Source: JAGLHV01 sp023132075 [NCBI: bacterium]
GTDB lineage: Bacteria; CBDUZB01; JAGLHV01
DNA: 15,878 bases
Direction of reading: 5' to 3'
Assembly (NCBI GenBank): GCA_023132075.1
Contig: JAGLYT010000009.1
Coordinates: 1-15,878, forward strand
Of the stretch, positions 7,516 to 13,437 are shown piece after piece (within the stretch, counting starts at the first letter, position 1; each line of letters opens with the position of its first letter). Under the pieces are notes generated by a model. That model ran no database searches, was not told the origin of the DNA, and saw only the letters and a list, made by a program, of their open reading frames with translations. Both the position numbers and the translations under genes were made by a program.

Positions 7516-8790
7516 TTATTTTTTTGTAACTAATATCAGGTTTTTTTTTATTTTCTTATTATTCGGTTCGAGTTTTAATGCCTTTTTATAAGATCTCTTT
7601 GCTTCTATTTTTTTGCCTAATTTATGGTAGCAATATCCCATGTTTGCGTATACTTTAGCTGTTCTGTAACCATATTTTATTGCTTTTTTATATTCTCTGA
7701 TTGCTTCTTCATAGCTTTTTTCTTTACAGTATTTTTGCCCTTTTTTATAATGTTTTACTCTTTTCCTTTTCTTAATCTTTATGTTTTGACTTGTGTTTTG
7801 TAGCTGGTGTCTTGTTTTTCCAAATTTCATTCCCAAGGATATTCTATGCGTATCACCCAATTCGTTAAATGGCACAAAAGCATAATCTAATTGGTAACTT
7901 TTCATATTTAATCCTAATCCTGTGGAAAGTCCGGTCAAACTATCTTTGCTTGAACCCGTTTTTAAATCTTCTCCTATACTTTTGTGTCCTATCCTCAAAG
8001 AAATAAGCTCTTTCCAGCAATATTCTCCACCAACATTAACATTAATATCTCCGTTTTGTGGTTTGCAAAAATTTAAGCCTAATTTGAAAAAGCGAGAATT
8101 TAATCCATAACCTAACCCAAAATTAAAAGACAGTGGTAAATCGTATGTTTCCTCAATAAAAGCCTTTGTTTGGAATCCCAAATTTTTTACCGTAAATCCA
8201 ACAATTAAGTCTTTTACCAGAGACACTTTATACATTGTTCCTAAATCAACTGCTATTCCATTAGCCGTATATCTTTGTATGTTTTCATATATTCCCTTCA
8301 TATTCATTCCTAAACTAAATCTATTATTAATTTTACGTCCATACGAAATAATCATTGCTACATTACTTGGTCTATAGTAACCAGAGCTTTCACCTATGGG
8401 GTTTTCGCTTGTAGTTTCTTTTATTTTTCCATAATCTAAATAAGTTAAACCCATACCTAAACCACCTGCTAACATTGGGCGAACATATCCAAAGTGGCCT
8501 GAGTTAATATCTACTATATACTTTAAATAAGATGCTGTGATTTCCTGCTGAGTAACCAATCCTAATCCGGCCGGATTCCAATATATAGCATTTACGTCAT
8601 TTGCCAGGGCAACATAAGCTTCTCCCATAGCAACAGGTTTAGCTCCTTCACCAATTTGCAGGAAGGTAAAGGCATTACTACCTGCATTGTTTGCAAAACA
8701 AAATACAGGATAGACGATACTCAATACAAAAAACACAGGAAAGATGATTTTGAAAATTAAACAGATATGCTTTTTAGTAATCTTTTTCAT
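7516..8790 (-). CDS. PorV/PorQ-family outer-membrane barrel with C-terminal TPRs
   Basis: This 424-residue protein starts at ATG 8790 behind AAAAAGGAGGT. Residues 1-33 are a signal peptide (cleavage probably after VFCFA). The mature N-terminus has the PorV/PorQ signature: FLQIGEGAKPVAMGEAYVA (43-61), then AIYWNPAGLG (69-78). Alternating aromatic/glycine strands suggest a beta-barrel to about residue 325 (HRISLGMKFG). The C-terminus (about 345-424) is Lys-rich with roughly two TPR motifs (YEEAIREYKKAIKYGY; AKVYANMGYCYHKLGKK; KKALKLEPNN). In the T9SS of Bacteroidota, PorV carries tailed substrates from the translocon to the attachment complex. The tailed proteins immediately downstream make the same role plausible here, but that is inference. 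A generic PorV-like barrel of other function is the alternative. It appears to be first in the minus-strand operon and is divergent from the sigma operon. Confidence 0.85.
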   Translation of the reverse strand: MKKITKKHICLIFKIIFPVFFVLSIVYPVFCFANNAGSNAFTFLQIGEGAKPVAMGEAYVALANDVNAIYWNPAGLGLVTQQEITASYLKYIVDINSGHFGYVRPMLAGGLGMGLTYLDYGKIKETTSENPIGESSGYYRPSNVAMIISYGRKINNRFSLGMNMKGIYENIQRYTANGIAVDLGTMYKVSLVKDLIVGFTVKNLGFQTKAFIEETYDLPLSFNFGLGYGLNSRFFKLGLNFCKPQNGDINVNVGGEYCWKELISLRIGHKSIGEDLKTGSSKDSLTGLSTGLGLNMKSYQLDYAFVPFNELGDTHRISLGMKFGKTRHQLQNTSQNIKIKKRKRVKHYKKGQKYCKEKSYEEAIREYKKAIKYGYRTAKVYANMGYCYHKLGKKIEAKRSYKKALKLEPNNKKIKKNLILVTKK

Positions 8791-8871
8791 AGAATATTAA
8801 CCTCCTTTTTATTTACGCTTTCTCCTTGCTATAAATATAACACGCCTATGTGAAGTGGAAGTAAGGGGTAT

Positions 8872-8893
8872 GTGAGTTTTTTGTGAGTTTTTA
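8872..8893. repeat. Two tandem 11-bp repeats GTGAGTTTTTW
   Basis: GTGAGTTTTTT (8872-8882) is followed directly by GTGAGTTTTTA (8883-8893). The one-helical-turn period and the place between two divergent units would suit an operator, but the sequence is simple and may be incidental. Confidence 0.4.
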
Positions 8894-8927
8894 TAGCTTT
8901 GAAAAATTAGTTTTTATAAATTAAAAC

Positions 8928-8956
8928 TTGACCAAAGCAAATGTGTATTTTATACT
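8928..8956 (+). promoter_or_regulatory. Sigma-70-like promoter P1 upstream of the ECF sigma gene
   Basis: TTGACC (8928-8933) and TATACT (8951-8956) are separated by exactly 17 bp, one mismatch from consensus in each hexamer. It reads towards the sigma gene with a leader of about 170 nt. It would give basal expression of the sigma and anti-sigma genes independent of the autoregulated ECF promoter downstream. Confidence 0.6.
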
Positions 8957-9049
8957 GATTATTGTAAATAAAATTTATTTTGTGAGTAAAAAATTAGTTC
9001 TAAATACCTGTTGAAATTCTTTCCAAAGGGTAAAAATTATTTTTTGTTT

Positions 9050-9093
9050 TTCCCTTAACTGTTTTTGTAAATAATAATTAAAGTTTAAGGGAA
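9050..9093. repeat. 9-bp inverted repeat overlapping the ECF -35 element
   Basis: TTCCCTTAA (9050-9058) is the exact reverse complement of TTAAGGGAA (9085-9093), with 26 bp between. The right arm covers most of the -35 element GGGAAC (9089-9094). It could be a regulator site or a hairpin in transcripts starting at P1. Confidence 0.35.
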
Positions 9094-9117
9094 CTTTTTG
9101 GAAATTTTTTTGTCTAA
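9089..9117 (+). promoter_or_regulatory. ECF-type promoter P2 of the sigma operon
   Basis: GGAACTT (9090-9096), a 15-bp spacer and GTCTAA (9112-9117) match the RpoE-like ECF class (-35 GGAACTT, -10 around TC). The same elements with the same spacing occur at 10187-10214. Common bases extend from AAGGGAACTTTTT on the left to TGTCTAAGATAGT on the right, whereas the spacers differ. The expected start site near 9124 leaves a very short leader before ATG 9134. Confidence 0.75.
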
Positions 9118-9133
9118 GATAGTAGAGGAAAAA

Positions 9134-9724
9134 ATGCAAGAAATAACAAAGAATATCATTATTCAAGCTTCAAAAGGGGATATAGGGGCTTTTGAAATAA
9201 TATATAAAACGAGTGCCGATTTTGTCTATAGTATAGCCCTGAGTATTACTAAGAACATTGATACAGCTGAGGATATTACCCAGGAAGTATTTATAAAAAT
9301 ATACAAAAATCTTAAGAAATTTCAGTTTCGTTCAACGTTTAAAACATGGATATACAGGATTGCGATTAATACCGCAATAAATGATTATAAAAAAAGGTCA
9401 AAGGAAATGGGCAAAAGGGATGATTTCGAGCTTGCTCTTAAGACTCATTGTGTAAATGACATAACAGAGGAAATTATTGGCAGGAAAGACAAAGAAAGAC
9501 AGCTGTTATCTTTTTTAGATACGCTGAATAAGGAGCAGAGAACCTGTATAATATTAAGGGAAATAGAAAGATTAAGTTATAAAGAAATTTCCGAAGTATT
9601 AAAAATTAATATTAATACTGTAAGGTCAAGATTAAAAAGAGCCCGAATAGCTCTTTTAGCTTGCAGGAAAAAAGGGGTGATCAAAGATGAATTGCGAAGA
9701 GATAAAGCAATTATTAATGACTGA
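9134..9724 (+). CDS. ECF-family RNA polymerase sigma factor
   Basis: This 196-residue sigma factor has sigma-2 at about 20-90 (YSIALSITKNIDTAEDITQE, then FRSTFKTWIYRIAINTAIND) and sigma-4 at about 124-175 (LDTLNKEQRTCIILREIERL, then the helix-turn-helix SYKEISEVLKININTVRSRL). Sigma-3 is absent, as is normal for the ECF group. ATG 9134 follows AGAGGA. An in-frame TTG at 9098 is less likely because it lies inside the ECF promoter, upstream of the expected transcript start. The gene overlaps the anti-sigma gene by 38 bp, the usual sign of coupled translation. Identical promoters before this gene and before the CpxP/Spy-like gene indicate that it activates itself and that gene, so an envelope-stress role is likely. 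The inducing signal is unknown. Confidence 0.92.
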   Translation: MQEITKNIIIQASKGDIGAFEIIYKTSADFVYSIALSITKNIDTAEDITQEVFIKIYKNLKKFQFRSTFKTWIYRIAINTAINDYKKRSKEMGKRDDFELALKTHCVNDITEEIIGRKDKERQLLSFLDTLNKEQRTCIILREIERLSYKEISEVLKININTVRSRLKRARIALLACRKKGVIKDELRRDKAIIND

Positions 9725-10184
9725 TTATATTGATGGTGAAATTAATAAGGAATTAAAAGAAGAAGTGGAAAAGCATCTGGATCTTTGTGACGACTGTCGG
9801 CAGCTTAAACAGAATTTGCAGGGAATTAGTGGGGATTTATTTAAAAAAATAGAGCAAACTAAGGTGTCTGATTTAGTTTGGGCCCGCATAGAAAATTCTG
9901 TAAGCAAAGAAAAAAAACAATCAAAGGGGATATTGGCTGGGTTAATGAATTATTTACAGCCTGATTTTTTTATCAGAAAACCGGTTTTTTCGACAACTTT
10001 GATTTTAGCCGGTGTTTTTTTAGCGATAATTTTTACAAAGGGATCATTCAATAATCGGAAAACAGCAAATTCTTATTTAAAAGAACAAGTGGAGGTATTT
10101 GTTTATTTAGATGCCGATGGAACAGAATTTTTGGAGACGGAGAATATAGATTTTGGCACCGGGATAGAAGAATACTTTCTCTAA
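9687..10184 (+). CDS. Membrane-bound zinc-finger anti-sigma factor
   Basis: This 165-residue protein starts at ATG 9687 behind AAGGGGTGAT, within the end of the sigma gene. Residues 1-45 carry a zinc-finger anti-sigma (ZAS/zf-HC2) motif: C3, then H30-x3-C34-x2-C37 in EKHLDLCDDC. A linker (about 46-98) leads to one transmembrane helix at 99-118 (PVFSTTLILAGVFLAIIF) and a short acidic periplasmic tail of about 47 residues (ending GTGIEEYFL). Such proteins hold the cognate ECF sigma at the inner membrane and release it on a periplasmic or redox signal. The short tail has no recognisable sensor domain, so signal input may need a partner such as the CpxP-like protein encoded next; that is inference. 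The stop codon lies one base before the -35 region of the next promoter. Confidence 0.88.
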   Translation: MNCEEIKQLLMTDYIDGEINKELKEEVEKHLDLCDDCRQLKQNLQGISGDLFKKIEQTKVSDLVWARIENSVSKEKKQSKGILAGLMNYLQPDFFIRKPVFSTTLILAGVFLAIIFTKGSFNNRKTANSYLKEQVEVFVYLDADGTEFLETENIDFGTGIEEYFL

Positions 10185-10185
10185 A

Positions 10186-10214
10186 GGGAACTTTTTTTTA
10201 AAAAATTTGTCTAA
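10186..10214 (+). promoter_or_regulatory. ECF-type promoter of the CpxP/Spy-like gene
   Basis: GGAACTT (10187-10193), a 15-bp spacer and GTCTAA (10209-10214) match promoter P2 of the sigma gene in both elements, spacing and flanks (AAGGGAAC at the left, TGTCTAAGATAGT at the right). It begins directly after the anti-sigma stop codon and gives a leader of about 35 nt before ATG 10256. Confidence 0.75.
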
Positions 10215-10255
10215 GATAGTGAGAAGTAAAATAATGAAAAAGGAGGTAAGAAGTT

Positions 10256-11203
10256 ATGAAAGCAAGATTTAAAGCAATTGGCGTTTGTGTGGGAATAATG
10301 GTCATATCTTTTTTAAGTGTAGTGGCCTATGCCGGCAGTGGCTATGCAGGAAAGGGGGGTGACTATGGAGAAAAAGGGGTAGATAATTTAGCTAAAGAAT
10401 TGGAATTAACTCCTAAACAACAAAAGCAATTTAATAAACAATGTGAAATAGTTCATAAACAGAAAAAGAAAAATTGGCAGTTATTGAAAGGTAAAAAAAG
10501 GGAACTTAAAGAAGAATTAGAAAAAATAAATTTGGATGAAAGAAAAACAAAGAAAATAATTAAGGAGTATAAAAAATTAAAGGCGGAAGTGATTAATCAA
10601 AGAATAGACAGCGGGTTAAAAATGAAAAAAATTTTAACAGCTGAGCAATTCGATAAATTTCATCAAAGAGTAAATATTGGTAAAAAAGAAATGATGCGCA
10701 GACGAAAAGAAAAAATGCATGGGAAAAATACGGATAATTTTGTTAAGGAACTGGATTTAACTCCCCATCAGCAGGAAAAAATGGAAAAATATCATAAGTC
10801 AAAGCGACAGAAAAAAGAAAAAATGCATAAGGAGATGATGTATAACCTGATTAGGGAATTGGATTTGACTTCCCAACAGCAAGAACAGTTGGGAAAATGC
10901 CGTGAGGCAAATCATGGGCAACAAAGAAAGTCCCGGGATTTATTACGCGATAAGCGAAAAGAGCTTGAAACAGAATTAGCCAAATATGATTCGGATGAGG
11001 GGAAAATAAGAGGAATAGGTGCTCAGCTTACGGATTTGTGGGGAGAAGCGATAGAGCAAAGAACAAACAGCGTATTGGAAATAAAGAAAATTTTAACCCC
11101 TGAGCAATTTGAGAAATTTCAGCAAAAGAAAAATACTTTTAAACACAAAAAAGCTGGTAAACGAGGGCATCCGGTGAGTAAGGGACAATTCCCTTTAGAG
11201 TAA
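10256..11203 (+). CDS. Periplasmic CpxP/Spy-like LTxxQ-repeat protein
   Basis: This 315-residue protein starts at ATG 10256 behind AAAAAGGAGGT. Residues 1-26 are a signal peptide ending VVAYA. The mature protein is highly charged and helical, with five LTxxQ motifs at about 51, 127, 168, 204 and 280. Residues 43-139 and 196-292 are two full CpxP/Spy-type units (ELxLT..QQ, then KKILTxEQFxKF); residues 160-190 are an extra half unit. The family includes the chaperone Spy, the stress inhibitor CpxP and the metal-binding ZraP and CnrX. A single-domain member is about 150-170 residues, so this is roughly a tandem dimer. Each unit has a Cys and an aligned His after the first motif (C63/H67; C215/H220), which leaves metal binding possible. 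Its own ECF promoter and place behind the sigma/anti-sigma pair suggest a stress-induced chaperone or a feedback sensor. Confidence 0.8.
   Translation: MKARFKAIGVCVGIMVISFLSVVAYAGSGYAGKGGDYGEKGVDNLAKELELTPKQQKQFNKQCEIVHKQKKKNWQLLKGKKRELKEELEKINLDERKTKKIIKEYKKLKAEVINQRIDSGLKMKKILTAEQFDKFHQRVNIGKKEMMRRRKEKMHGKNTDNFVKELDLTPHQQEKMEKYHKSKRQKKEKMHKEMMYNLIRELDLTSQQQEQLGKCREANHGQQRKSRDLLRDKRKELETELAKYDSDEGKIRGIGAQLTDLWGEAIEQRTNSVLEIKKILTPEQFEKFQQKKNTFKHKKAGKRGHPVSKGQFPLE
10706..10921 (+). repeat. 108-bp tandem coding repeat inside the CpxP-like gene
   Basis: Codons 151-186 and 187-222 form two adjacent 36-residue units. Each opens with KEKMH and contains ELDLT followed by QQE (LT at 168 and 204). 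The DNA copies share the opening AAAGAAAAAATGCAT and the GGATTTRACT stretch. It looks like an in-frame tandem duplication that added one LTxxQ motif. Confidence 0.7.
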
Positions 11204-11262
11204 TTATTAAAATATAGTTTTTTAAACGGGATTATAAAGAGCAGATACGCATTAAATAACGG

Positions 11263-11291
11263 AGGGACTAATTTTTAATTAGTCCCTTTTT
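11263..11291 (+). terminator. Rho-independent terminator of the sigma/CpxP-like operon
   Basis: AGGGACTAATT (11263-11273), loop TTT, and the perfect complement AATTAGTCCCT (11277-11287) form an 11-bp stem followed by a run of T to 11291. It sits 60 bp after the stop codon at 11203. The T-run is only on the plus-strand side, so it acts for this operon and not for the convergent gene at 11391. Confidence 0.88.
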
Positions 11292-11390
11292 GTTATGTAA
11301 AAGAAGTCTTTTTTAAAAATTAATGAATAAAAGATTTCAGGAAAAGCATGTTAAAGTAAGGTTTTTAAAGAAGGTCTTTGATACAGCGAT

Positions 11391-13259
11391 TCATTTAACT
11401 AATACGATTGTTCCGTTAAAAAATTCATTTTCAACCTTAATCTGATAGATGTATACTCCGCCTTTTCCAAGGATGCCATTGTTATTTTTCCCATCCCAGA
11501 TGAACGAAGACATACTATTTTGGTATAGGTTATCCTTAATTAGACAACCTGCAATATTGAATATTTGCCCGGAAACATTTTTGTGCGTAGGATTTTCAAA
11601 AACAAAGTTTACTGTATCATTAATTCCGTCTCCGTTAGGAGTAAATATTCGCGGGGAGATTGTAATGAAAAGAAAATCATTATTTGACCAGGTTGCAGAT
11701 AAAGGTATCATGGTGACACTCTCTATTTCCGGACTAATTGTGGAATTGAAAGTATTAAGGTCTAACCTGAATTTACCGTATCTTTCCTGATTAGCCGAAG
11801 GAAAATCATAAACAATTCCGCTTTCGGCATTGTCTTTGACCAAAGTCCATGATGTCCAGGGGTCAGTTACTCCATTATCTTTGGAAGTAGAGATATAAAT
11901 ATTTACTTCTGTATTTACCGGGATAATAGCTGTAATACTAATTTGATTCCAAACATCATTTGGTAAGTTAACAGTTTCCACATCTTTACTTATGGAAGTG
12001 ATTCTGCCCGGTAATTTGTATTCAGTTTTAATATCAAATTCAAGGTTAGTGATTATATCATTTAAATATTGTATAATGATTGTATCTGTTGATTCACTAT
12101 CATTTTTAAAATCAGCATTATAATCAATACCCCTTGTTAGTAAGTTTTCATCCATTGTAATAACTGGCAAAACAGAGGCGGTATAATTATATATTTCAAA
12201 GGTAGGTTTATATTTTGTATAAGTTAATCCGGAAATGTTAAATTTGACCTGATTGTTATTAGCATTGAAAACATAAGCTCCGGTATTTTCGTCATAGCCA
12301 TCGCCAATACAAGAGCCGTATATCATTGATAAATGTCCATTTGTTGTGTTTGCCGGGTTTCTATAATCCAGAGTGAGGAGATCTCTCAAAGCAGTTGTAG
12401 CTCTGTAATTACTTGCATCTATTAGTATTTGCCCGGAACCGCTCAAAGTTGCAGAGTCATACCGGTTAACAACATGGTTAGGTCCTGAACAAATACCATC
12501 AAATTGGTCAGCCATAGCCATAGAAGTTGTAAAAGGACACCAAATTATTCCGGCATATTCATTTCCGCTTATATCACTCAAAACCCAGGTTTTTGTTACG
12601 TCGTTCCAGGCAGGGCCAATATACAATTCAGGTAGTCTCGTTCCGTAATAAGTGCCAAAGCCACCCCATTCAGGGCCGAGTGTCCCAACGATGTTGTAAT
12701 TTGCATAATATTTTCCTGTTGGATAGATAGTGACTATCAAAGTGTGGCCATTGGAATTAGTAATTCTTATTTTTGCTCTGCTTTGTGAATTTTCTAAAAG
12801 AGACAGTTGATTAGTTCCGTCGGGTACATTAGCAGTTCCTTTTCCCCAGAAACTATTACCGGCATATGGATTTTCTGAGATCAGGTCAATAGTTCCTCCA
12901 CCTACATTATTGTGATAAAATTCTCTTGGATTCCAAAAATCGGAATCTTCTCTGAAAACCCATTTTCTTAAACCATCGTTTAGGCTGGTTTCTGAGCTTT
13001 GTACAATAGTTGAAAAGGTAGGATTGTTTGGATTAATACTGACAGTTTCGATTCCGAGGGAGATGTTTTGCGCAGCATTTTCAATCACGGTTTCCATTGT
13101 GATATTTTCGTTCCAACTATTTTCGCCGGAACCAACAATCCAGGGTTGGGTACCGGCTATATTTACACCGGTAAATATCATAAAACAAAAAGCAAAAGCT
13201 ATTCTAAAAAATATGCAAATTTTAATTTTAAAGGATTGTTTTAATGTAATGTTTTTCAT
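11391..13259 (-). CDS. Secreted protein with gliding/FlgD-type (TPNGDGIND) C-terminal sorting-like domain
   Basis: This 622-residue protein probably starts at ATG 13259, where a clear signal peptide begins (MKNITLKQSF, then a hydrophobic stretch to about 37). An upstream in-frame ATG at 13307 adds 16 polar residues and has no ribosome binding site; the chosen start itself has only a weak purine-rich one. The mature N-terminus has WIVGSGENSW, shared with the LamG-like fragment at 1-226. The long middle part (about 60-400) is Gly/Asn/Tyr-rich beta structure that I do not recognise, followed by a probable beta-sandwich (about 420-525). Residues 529-622 have ISPRIFTPNGDGINDTVNF, then IFNIAG, FIWDGKNNNG, GGVYIYQI and a terminal NGTIVLVK, as in the gliding-motility-associated or FlgD-Ig-like tails of T9SS cargo. 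It is monocistronic as far as visible. Its function is unknown. Confidence 0.82.
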   Translation of the reverse strand: MKNITLKQSFKIKICIFFRIAFAFCFMIFTGVNIAGTQPWIVGSGENSWNENITMETVIENAAQNISLGIETVSINPNNPTFSTIVQSSETSLNDGLRKWVFREDSDFWNPREFYHNNVGGGTIDLISENPYAGNSFWGKGTANVPDGTNQLSLLENSQSRAKIRITNSNGHTLIVTIYPTGKYYANYNIVGTLGPEWGGFGTYYGTRLPELYIGPAWNDVTKTWVLSDISGNEYAGIIWCPFTTSMAMADQFDGICSGPNHVVNRYDSATLSGSGQILIDASNYRATTALRDLLTLDYRNPANTTNGHLSMIYGSCIGDGYDENTGAYVFNANNNQVKFNISGLTYTKYKPTFEIYNYTASVLPVITMDENLLTRGIDYNADFKNDSESTDTIIIQYLNDIITNLEFDIKTEYKLPGRITSISKDVETVNLPNDVWNQISITAIIPVNTEVNIYISTSKDNGVTDPWTSWTLVKDNAESGIVYDFPSANQERYGKFRLDLNTFNSTISPEIESVTMIPLSATWSNNDFLFITISPRIFTPNGDGINDTVNFVFENPTHKNVSGQIFNIAGCLIKDNLYQNSMSSFIWDGKNNNGILGKGGVYIYQIKVENEFFNGTIVLVK

Positions 13260-13322
13260 TTTCTTTTTGCCTGTTAATTTTTGATTATTTGTCGTTAGGC
13301 ATATCATTTAGCATAAATATAG

Positions 13323-13342
13323 ATACTACTTCTTTGTAGTAT
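13323..13342. repeat. Perfect 7-bp inverted repeat near the putative transcription start
   Basis: ATACTAC (13323-13329) and GTAGTAT (13336-13342) are exact complements around a 6-bp spacer. The element lies just downstream of the candidate -10 of the minus-strand gene and could be an operator or a 5'-end hairpin. No T-run follows in an orientation that would suit termination. Confidence 0.45.
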
Positions 13343-13343
13343 A

Positions 13344-13371
13344 AATGTAACATGTAATTTCATTTTTGCAA
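13344..13371 (-). promoter_or_regulatory. Candidate promoter for the 622-residue secreted protein
   Basis: On the minus strand TTGCAA (13371-13366), a 16-bp spacer and TACATT (13349-13344) lie about 85 bp upstream of ATG 13259. The match is moderate and is supported mainly by position. Confidence 0.35.
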
Positions 13372-13437
13372 GGGAAATTTTTAGTTGTAAAAAAATTTGA
13401 AGGAGGTTTCAGTCAACCGGTTTTTAAAAGGAGAAGA

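Larger units (their letters stand above)
8791..9088. other. 298-bp divergent intergenic region
   Basis: This lies between the PorV-like gene (minus) and the sigma operon (plus); no ORF is supported. It holds a tandem 11-bp repeat (8872-8893), a strong plus-strand sigma-70-like promoter (8928-8956) and A/T-rich leader sequence. The leader has a possible AAGGG/CCCTT hairpin (9026-9056) and an inverted repeat reaching into the ECF promoter (9050-9093). The minus-strand promoter of the PorV-like gene is not obvious; TATATT (reverse strand near 8836-8841) is the best -10 candidate but has no good -35. Confidence 0.55.

Noticed and set aside
9098-9133. Upstream TTG start for the sigma factor
   Set aside because: It lies inside the ECF promoter and would be absent from the main transcript; ATG 9134 has a good ribosome binding site.
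8975-9166. Minus-strand 63-codon ORF in the divergent intergenic region
   Set aside because: It crosses the ECF promoter and the sigma gene start and is made of A/T-rich simple sequence.
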